11,033 nucleotides of DNA from Actinomycetota bacterium (lineage in GTDB: Bacteria; Actinomycetota; Thermoleophilia; UBA2241): the NCBI GenBank assembly GCA_012719015.1, contig JAAYBE010000420.1:1-11033 (forward strand), read 5' to 3'. How positions within the stretch are numbered: the first letter of the stretch is position 1; each line of letters begins with the position of its first letter. The position numbers and the translations under genes were made by a program. The notes under the pieces are model-generated. The model saw nothing but the letters and a program-made list of their open reading frames with translations. It searched no databases and was not told where the DNA came from. Of the stretch, positions 6,945-11,033 are shown one piece after another.

Positions 6945-8602
6945 TCGGCGCTCGCGAGGATCGGATACAGCGGCTGACCGCCCTCGTGGAAGCTGACCTC
7001 GGCGTCGGGCGCCAGACGGGCGGCGATCTCGGCAAGTCGTTCGCGCGTGGTCCCGGGGGATCCGTTGAGCGCCGTGAGTACGGTGACGTAGTCGGCGCCC
7101 CCACGGACGAACTCCGCCAGCACCCCGCCAAACGCGCCTTCGATGTCGTCGGCGGCGGCCACCAGCTTGCCGTCGACGATGCCCATCGCCTGTCCCTTCT
7201 TGACCTCGACCCCGTCCAACTCCGAATCGCGCACGGCATGCGTGACCTCACCACAGCGGACATCGGCGATGGCATCCTCCATCAGGCGGGCGTTGCCGAC
7301 CGCATCCTCGCCGGGGTCGAAGGCGACCATGGCGGCGAGTCCGCTGGGGATGGACCTGGACGGGACCACGGCGATGTGCAGGGGACTCATCCCTGCGGCC
7401 TGCTCCGCGGTCAGGATCACGTTGCCGTTGTTGGGCAGGATCACGACCTCCTCAGCGCCGAGGGCCTCGACGGCGTCAAGCAGCTGGGCGGCGCTGGGGT
7501 TCATGGACTGGCCGCCGTCGACGACGGCGTGGCATCCCAGATCGCGGAAGAGCTGCTGGTTGCCGGCACCGGCGACCACGGCCACCACCACGCTGCCCCC
7601 CTCGCCGATCTCCGGCGTCGACGTGGTGGGCATCGCCAGCCGCTCGTCGCGTTCACGCGTCTGGGCGTGCATGTCGTTGATCTCCACGTCGCCGATCGCC
7701 CCGTGCCGCACGGCCTCGCTGAGGACGACACCGGGGTCGTTGACGTGCACGTGGATCTTGACGGTGCGCTCGTCTCCGACGACGAGAGCGCTGTCCCCGA
7801 GCGGCGCGAGGAAGGCCTCGAGCGCCTCGCGGTCGATGGCCGTCCCGGTGAGCAGCAGGCTCGTGCAGTAGCGGTACTCGGAGAGCTCGCTGGGCTGTTC
7901 GACGACCACACGTCTCTCCGGCGGCATCGGCGCGGCCACGGGTCCGACGGCGGCACGAGCGGCCAGGCGGGCGCCGGCGGCGATCCTCCCGCCGCGGACA
8001 AGGTCGTGGATGCCCGCGGCAAGCCCCCGGAAGAGCACGAGAAGGCCATAGCCGCCGGCGTCCACGACCCCGGCCTTCTGCAGGGCCGGCAGCTGCGCGG
8101 TCGTGTTCTCGACCGCGACCCTGCCGGCCTCCTCGACGGCAGCCAGCAGGTGCTCGAGTCCGAGGCCGTCCGGCACCGCCTGTGCCGCCGTCGCCATCTC
8201 GCGGATGACCGTGAGCATGGTGCCTTCGACGGGCTCCTTGACCGCCCGGTAGGCGGCGTGTTGTCCCTCCATCACCGCCTGCTTGAACACGGCCGTGTCG
8301 AGCGAGTTGGCCTGCCCCCACACGTCGCAGATGCCACGGACGATCTGGGACAGGATGACGCCCGAGTTGCCACGCGCGCCCATGAGCGACCCCTTGGTGA
8401 CCGCGGCGGCCACCGACGGGATGTCGGTCACATCGCTCTGCTCGAGTTCTTCCACCACGGCGCGCACGGTGAGCGCCATGTTGGTCCCCGTGTCGCCGTC
8501 CGGGACCGGGTAGACGTTGAGGTCGTTGATGAGCTGGCGCTCAGCCTCGACGGCGGAGAGTGCGGACTGGATGACGCTGACGGCGGCGGCCCGGACGATC
8601 AA
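6941..8602 (-). CDS. fakA: Fatty acid kinase FakA (DAK2 domain, YloV family)
   Basis: FakA (553 residues) is the ATP-dependent kinase that converts FakB-bound fatty acid to acyl phosphate. The N-terminal DhaL/DAK2-like domain carries LNVYPVPDGDTGTNM (28-42), whose Asp residues bind the Mg-nucleotide, and MGARGNSGVILSQ (74-86). DAGGYGLLVLFRG (181-193) closes the domain. The middle domain contains KIHVHVNDPG (282-291). The C-terminal part contains DGGQSMNPS (362-370), LPNNGNV (389-395) and a final GGQPLYP (541-547), all typical of YloV proteins. The start is taken as the TTG at 8602, which overlaps the asp23 stop (TTGA) with GAGGA 9 nt upstream; no ATG or GTG stands between this point and the first motif. 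An upstream extension to 9214 is a shadow of asp23 and rpmB. The asp23-fakA-degV order matches the yloU-yloV arrangement of other Gram-positive-type genomes. Confidence 0.94.
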   Translation of the reverse strand: MIVRAAAVSVIQSALSAVEAERQLINDLNVYPVPDGDTGTNMALTVRAVVEELEQSDVTDIPSVAAAVTKGSLMGARGNSGVILSQIVRGICDVWGQANSLDTAVFKQAVMEGQHAAYRAVKEPVEGTMLTVIREMATAAQAVPDGLGLEHLLAAVEEAGRVAVENTTAQLPALQKAGVVDAGGYGLLVLFRGLAAGIHDLVRGGRIAAGARLAARAAVGPVAAPMPPERRVVVEQPSELSEYRYCTSLLLTGTAIDREALEAFLAPLGDSALVVGDERTVKIHVHVNDPGVVLSEAVRHGAIGDVEINDMHAQTRERDERLAMPTTSTPEIGEGGSVVVAVVAGAGNQQLFRDLGCHAVVDGGQSMNPSAAQLLDAVEALGAEEVVILPNNGNVILTAEQAAGMSPLHIAVVPSRSIPSGLAAMVAFDPGEDAVGNARLMEDAIADVRCGEVTHAVRDSELDGVEVKKGQAMGIVDGKLVAAADDIEGAFGGVLAEFVRGGADYVTVLTALNGSPGTTRERLAEIAARLAPDAEVSFHEGGQPLYPILASAE

Positions 8603-8964
8603 TCCTGGAGATCCTCGACGCGCACGTTGATCTGCCCGACGGGGATGCCGCTCACCCGCTCGAGCTGGTAGCGGACCTGCTCCTGCAGGTTCGCCGTGAC
8701 CTGTGCGATGTTGACGCCGCGCTCCATCACCACACGCAGCCCGATGTCGACGCTGCCCTCGCTCACGGAGAGCTCCACACCCTCTGCGTCGGAGCCGCGG
8801 AGGAACCTGGCGATCCGCTTGACCGCGGGCTCCTGCATGCCGACGACGCCGTAGGTGACGCGTGCAGCCTCTCCGACCAGCCTGGCGATGACCTGGTGGG
8901 CGACGGTGACGCCGCCGCTCAAGGTCCGGCTCGTGAACGGGATCCGCAGGTCCGGCTGTGACAT
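8599..8964 (-). CDS. Asp23/Gls24 family envelope stress response protein (YloU-like)
   Basis: This is a 121-residue protein of the Asp23 family (YloU in Bacillus, Asp23 in staphylococci), small proteins tied to the envelope and co-conserved with FakA; their molecular role is poorly defined. Family features are the opening VTVAHQVIARLVGEAA (19-34), YGVVGM (38-43), a VDIGLRVVMERGVNIAQV segment (72-89), then the amphipathic helix ANLQEQVRYQLERVSG (91-106) and the final beta strand INVRVEDLQ (112-120). No signal peptide or membrane segment is present. The ATG at 8964 has AGAGGA 4 nt upstream. The stop overlaps the fakA start. It is the first full-size cistron of the long minus-strand operon, and its promoter probably lies in the shared space with rpmB. 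Confidence 0.92.
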   Translation of the reverse strand: MSQPDLRIPFTSRTLSGGVTVAHQVIARLVGEAARVTYGVVGMQEPAVKRIARFLRGSDAEGVELSVSEGSVDIGLRVVMERGVNIAQVTANLQEQVRYQLERVSGIPVGQINVRVEDLQD

Positions 8965-8973
8965 GTCGTCCTC

Positions 8974-9015
8974 TCAGCCCTCGGGAAGGCGGCGGGTCGC
9001 CTCCGTCGCGAACAT
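8974..9015 (-). other. Possible 13-codon leader peptide before asp23
   Basis: The minus strand encodes MFATEATRRLPEG and a stop. Its ATG at 9015 has a good ribosome site (AGAGGG, 6 nt spacer), and its TGA touches the GAGAGGA site of asp23. An in-frame ATG at 9039 would lengthen it to 21 codons and overlaps (TGATG) the stop of an upstream 11-codon ORF at 9039-9074. There is no run of one amino acid and no attenuator hairpin, so this could be chance. Confidence 0.25.
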
Positions 9016-9089
9016 GGATGTCCCTCTGGTGGACGTCATCAGTGCGCTTCGTCGATGATGTGCGAGCGGGACATGACACGGACCCCCGT

Positions 9090-9118
9090 TTGCGTTCCCC
9101 GGCGGCCTGAAGGATACT
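9090..9118 (+). promoter_or_regulatory. Candidate rpmB promoter
   Basis: TTGCGT at 9090-9095 and GATACT at 9113-9118 are separated by exactly 17 nt, a sigma70-like arrangement. A start near 9125 would give a leader of about 30 nt ahead of the rpmB ATG at 9155, which has GAGG 7 nt upstream. Confidence 0.55.
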
Positions 9119-9142
9119 AGCGCGACTGTCAGGCAAGCAAGC
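9114..9142 (-). promoter_or_regulatory. Candidate asp23-operon promoter sharing its -10 with rpmB
   Basis: The minus strand reads TAGTAT at 9119-9114, overlapping the rpmB -10 by five bases (9114-9118). A weak -35 (GCTTGC at 17-nt spacing, or TTGCTT at 15) lies upstream. A start near 9107 would leave about 140 nt of leader before asp23, covering the small ORFs described there. This is weaker than the rpmB side. Confidence 0.35.
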
Positions 9143-9154
9143 TGAGGAACACCC

Positions 9155-9346
9155 ATGTCCAAGATCTGCGTGAGCTGCGGCAAGGCCCCCGCGATCGGCA
9201 ACAACCGCAGCCACTCGAACCGCGCCACCAAGCGCCGTTTCGACCCCAACCTGCAGCGGGTCCGCATCCTCGTGGACGGCCGTCCGCGGAACGCCTACGT
9301 GTGCGTCCGCTGTCTCAAGTCAGGCCGCGTCACCAAAGCCGTCTGA
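9155..9346 (+). CDS. rpmB: Large ribosomal subunit protein bL28, zinc-ribbon form
   Basis: L28 (63 residues, normal length) is a structural protein of the 50S subunit. It begins with ICVSCGKAPAIGNNRSHS, the typical bL28 N-terminus, followed by TKRRFDPNLQRVRI in the core (25-38). Two CxxC pairs (Cys5/Cys8 and Cys50/Cys53) form the zinc ribbon of the C+ type; many bacteria carry a second, Cys-free copy used when zinc is short, and none is in this window. The ATG at 9155 has GAGG seven bases upstream, and a candidate promoter lies at 9090-9118. It is transcribed divergently from asp23-fakA, an arrangement seen in many Gram-positive-type genomes. A strong hairpin follows the stop. Confidence 0.97.
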   Translation: MSKICVSCGKAPAIGNNRSHSNRATKRRFDPNLQRVRILVDGRPRNAYVCVRCLKSGRVTKAV

Positions 9347-9389
9347 GACCGATGAGAGCCGGCACGCCGGCGTCCGACGCGTGCTCCGG

Positions 9390-9411
9390 AGCCCCGCCTC
9401 GAGGCGGGGCT
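9390..9411 (+). terminator. Rho-independent-type terminator hairpin after rpmB
   Basis: A perfect 9-bp stem (AGCCCCGCC with GGCGGGGCT) closes a TCGA loop 44 nt after the rpmB stop. Only a short T-containing tail follows (TCTGCG), so it is either a weak-tail terminator typical of high-GC genomes or a partial stop that allows read-through into the tiny ORF downstream. Confidence 0.65.
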
Positions 9412-9458
9412 TCTGCGTGCGGGCGCGGCGCCGGGCGACTCCACGGCGAGGAGCTCTG

Positions 9459-9557
9459 ATGGCCGAGCATCCGGTCGCTTACGCGGCGCTCTTCGCCTTC
9501 ATCTGCGCCCTCATCGCCGTGGCGGCTGCCGCGCTGAATGACTGGCTGCGCAAGTAG
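9459..9557 (+). CDS. 32-residue single-pass membrane microprotein, unrecognised
   Basis: I do not recognise a family. The frame has a clear ribosome site (AGGAG, 5 nt before the ATG at 9459). After a short polar start (MAEHPV) comes one unbroken hydrophobic segment, residues 7-26, rich in Ala, Leu, Phe and Ile with one Cys at 16, then a polar, positively charged end (NDWLRK). This fits a single membrane helix with a short cytoplasmic tail. Third codon positions are strongly G/C (27 of 31 sense codons after the start), like the neighbouring real genes. It lies 48 nt beyond the rpmB terminator hairpin and is convergent with ribH. No promoter of its own is visible between the hairpin and the ATG, so expression may need read-through from rpmB. 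Confidence 0.6.
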   Translation: MAEHPVAYAALFAFICALIAVAAAALNDWLRK

Positions 9558-9567
9558 GGGGCCGCAG

Positions 9568-9601
9568 CCGACAGGTCGGGCGCGCCGGCGCTCTCTGTCG
9601 G
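9568..9601. terminator. Inverted repeat between convergent genes, possible two-way terminator
   Basis: CCGACAG at 9568-9574 pairs with CTGTCGG at 9595-9601. An inner GGGCGC/GCGCTC stem (one G-T pair) can close a GCCG loop. It lies between the stop of the 32-codon plus-strand ORF (9557) and the stop of ribH (9612), where a terminator would serve both directions. No T-tract is present on either strand. Confidence 0.45.
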
Positions 9602-9611
9602 ACGCCGCCGC

Positions 9612-10076
9612 TCAGGGCAGTGTCTTGGCGAGGTTCGCCATCTCGAGCGCGGTCGCAGCGGCGCTCCAGCCCTTGTTGCCCGCCTTGGTGCCGGCACGCT
9701 CGACGGCCTGCTCGATGGTGTCGGTGGTGAGCACACCGAAGATGACCGGCACGCCGCTGTCGAGCGTCACCTTCGCGATGCCTTTGGCGGCCTCGGCGGC
9801 GACGTAGTCGAAGTGCGGCGTCCCGCCGCGGATGACCGCGCCGAGACAGACCACGGCATCGTAGGCGCCGCTCTCCGCCAGGCGCTTCGCCACCAGCGGC
9901 ATCTCGAAGGCGCCCGGCACCCAGGCCGCATCCACGTCGCCGTCGTCGACGTCGTGCCGCTTGAGGCAATCGAGCGCACCCTCGTACAGCCGAGTCGAGA
10001 TGAGCTCGTTGAAGCGTCCCACCACGAGGGCGAACCTGAGCCCCTTGCCGTTGAGCCTGCCTTCGTAGGTCGTCAT
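9612..10076 (-). CDS. ribH: 6,7-dimethyl-8-ribityllumazine synthase
   Basis: RibH (154 residues, normal length) condenses 5-amino-6-ribitylaminouracil with 3,4-dihydroxy-2-butanone 4-phosphate to form lumazine, the next-to-last riboflavin step. Signatures are GRFNE (20-24), VPGAFEMP (53-60), the active-site block GAVIRGGTPHFDYV (79-92) with catalytic His88, GVLTTDTIEQAVERAG (114-129) and NKGW (134-137). Such proteins usually assemble as pentamers or 60-mer capsids. The ATG at 10076 has AGGAG 7 nt upstream. It follows ribBA by 16 nt, so its butanone phosphate substrate is made by its operon partner. Confidence 0.97.
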   Translation of the reverse strand: MTTYEGRLNGKGLRFALVVGRFNELISTRLYEGALDCLKRHDVDDGDVDAAWVPGAFEMPLVAKRLAESGAYDAVVCLGAVIRGGTPHFDYVAAEAAKGIAKVTLDSGVPVIFGVLTTDTIEQAVERAGTKAGNKGWSAAATALEMANLAKTLP

Positions 10077-10092
10077 GTCGTGACTCCTCTCC

Positions 10093-11033
10093 TTACCCCT
10101 CGAGGCCCTCGTCCTGGCTGAAGAGATCCTCGTGCTCGAGCATATGGCCCATCTTGTCGCGCTTGGTGCGCAGGTAACACCGGTTGCCCTCGTGCGGCGG
10201 CACCTCGATCGGCTCCCGCGCCGTCACGTGCAGGCCGTAGCCCTCGAGCGCCACGATCTTCTTGGGGTTGTTGGTCATGATGCGGATGGTGGAGAGGCCG
10301 AGGTCGGCGAGGATCTGCGCCCCCGTCCCGTAGTCCCTCAGGTCGGGCGCGAACCCCAGCTCCACGTTGGCCTGCACCGTGTCGTACCCCTCCTCCTGCA
10401 GCGCGTACGCCTTGAGCTTGTTGATGAGGCCGATGCCGCGACCCTCCTGGCGCATGTACAGGACCACGCCGAGGCCTTCGGCCTCTATGCGCCGCAGGGC
10501 CTCCGCGAGCTGCGCGCCGCAGTCGCAGCGCAACGAGCCGAACGCGTCGCCCGTGAGGCACTCGGAGTGCACCCGCACGAGGACGTCCTTCTTGCCCGCG
10601 ACGTCGCCCTTGACGATGGCCACATGGTGGCCGCCGTCGAGCACCGACTCGTAGCCCACGGCCCTGAAGTCGCCGTACCTGGTCGGGAGGGCGACCGTCG
10701 CCGCCCGGCGCACCAGGCGCTCGTTGCGGCGCCGGTACTTGATCAGGTCGGCGACGGTGATGATCCGCAGGCCGTGCCGGCGGGCGTACGGGATCAGGTC
10801 GGGCACCCGCGCCATGGTGCCGTCGTCGTTCATGATCTCGCAGATGACGCCGGCGGGGTTCAGGCCGGCGAGCCTGGCGAGGTCCACGGCCGCCTCCGTC
10901 TGACCCGAGCGCTCCAGCACCCCGCCCGGGCGCGCCATGAGCGGGAAGACGTGGCCCGGCTGCACGAGGTCGTCCGGCTTGCTCTCCGGATCGATCGCGA
11001 CCTGGATGGTGTGCGCCCGGTCGGCCGCCGAGA
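10093..11033 (-). CDS. ribBA: Bifunctional DHBP synthase / GTP cyclohydrolase II, partial (N-terminus outside window)
   Basis: The last 312 residues are visible; the gene enters from the right edge. The N-terminal RibB domain makes 3,4-dihydroxy-2-butanone 4-phosphate from ribulose 5-phosphate. It shows SAADRAHTI (1-9), QPGHVFPL (24-31), GGVLERSGQTEAAVDLARLAG (36-56) and CEIMNDDGTMAR (64-75). The motif normally read GHTEA is GQTEA here (Gln44), altering a His that binds the catalytic metal in characterised enzymes. The C-terminal RibA domain opens GTP. Its zinc ligands are Cys158, Cys169 and Cys171 in SECLTGD...RCDCG, and RQEGRGIGL (194-202) and TNNPKK (253-258) are intact. It has the same order as other RibBA fusions, and ribH follows 16 nt downstream. 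RibA activity looks secure; RibB activity is open to question. Residue numbers refer to the visible fragment. Confidence 0.93.
   Translation of the reverse strand, partial: SAADRAHTIQVAIDPESKPDDLVQPGHVFPLMARPGGVLERSGQTEAAVDLARLAGLNPAGVICEIMNDDGTMARVPDLIPYARRHGLRIITVADLIKYRRRNERLVRRAATVALPTRYGDFRAVGYESVLDGGHHVAIVKGDVAGKKDVLVRVHSECLTGDAFGSLRCDCGAQLAEALRRIEAEGLGVVLYMRQEGRGIGLINKLKAYALQEEGYDTVQANVELGFAPDLRDYGTGAQILADLGLSTIRIMTNNPKKIVALEGYGLHVTAREPIEVPPHEGNRCYLRTKRDKMGHMLEHEDLFSQDEGLEG

Noticed and set aside
6577..6996. Plus-strand 139-codon frame containing the repeats (SLTVVRACGAPDDEAAT units)
   Set aside because: The 51-bp repeat is open in several frames on both strands. This one is antisense to fakA and degV ends and shows no supporting start or stop arrangement.
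6691..7275. An N-terminal extension of DegV through the repeats (frame open from 7275, with RRSGLIVGRAAGADDSE units)
   Set aside because: The strong AGAGGAGG site 7 nt before the GTG at 6690, the normal DegV length from that GTG, and overlap with fakA coding sequence all argue for the internal start.
8974..9267. 97-codon minus-strand frame spanning the asp23-rpmB space
   Set aside because: Its upstream half is antisense to rpmB and its start has no support. Only the last 13-21 codons have a plausible start and ribosome site, and those are listed as a possible leader.
9358..9371. Small GCCGG-CACG-CCGGC hairpin after rpmB as a second terminator
   Set aside because: It has only 5 bp and no T-tract. 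The 9-bp stem at 9390-9411 is the better candidate.
9479..9736. 85-codon minus-strand frame, and the 152-codon frame at 9511-9969
   Set aside because: These are out-of-frame shadows of ribH and antisense to the 32-codon ORF, with Arg/Ala-rich composition.
10077..10092. Riboswitch or attenuator between ribBA and ribH
   Set aside because: The gap is only 16 nt and holds just the ribH ribosome site. An FMN riboswitch, if any, would lie upstream of the first rib gene outside the window.

Overview
This window is high-GC, gene-dense bacterial DNA, and almost all of it is housekeeping genes in operons on the minus strand. The gene content and order fit a Gram-positive-type, probably deep-branching actinobacterium: asp23 (yloU) - fakA (yloV) - degV - recG divergent from rpmB, a long DHH-CBS-nucleotidyltransferase, fused RibBA, an L28 with a zinc ribbon, and frequent GTG/TTG starts. 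The lineage is inferred from content only; no marker gene fixes it.

Reading the minus strand in the direction of transcription (right to left), there are two blocks. The first is a riboflavin block at the right edge: ribBA (5' end outside the window), then ribH 16 nt later, ending in a hairpin region shared with a convergent tiny plus-strand gene. The second block starts at about 8964 and runs off the left edge: asp23, fakA, an 85-codon cistron made of five 17-residue repeats, degV (fakB-type), recG, then after a 34-nt gap the DHH-CBS-tRNA nucleotidyltransferase, an M50 site-2 protease and a partial pgeF. Six junctions in this block are 4-nt start/stop overlaps (ATGA, GTGA or TTGA), so translational coupling is likely throughout.

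The plus strand carries only rpmB (L28), its terminator, and a 32-codon ORF encoding a single predicted membrane segment. The roughly 190-nt space between asp23 and rpmB holds a candidate divergent promoter whose two -10 elements overlap, and a possible short leader peptide in front of asp23.

Functionally, FakA phosphorylates fatty acids bound to a DegV/FakB protein, so the two neighbours probably work as a pair. Asp23, RecG, the tRNA nucleotidyltransferase, the M50 protease and PgeF are housekeeping or envelope/quality-control functions linked by position. The least explained elements are the 51-nt tandem repeat forming its own overlapping cistron between fakA and degV, the 32-aa membrane microprotein, a possible leaderless promoter at the nucleotidyltransferase start, and a His-to-Gln change in the conserved GHTEA motif of RibB. 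No rRNA, tRNA, CRISPR array, insertion sequence or prophage gene was seen.
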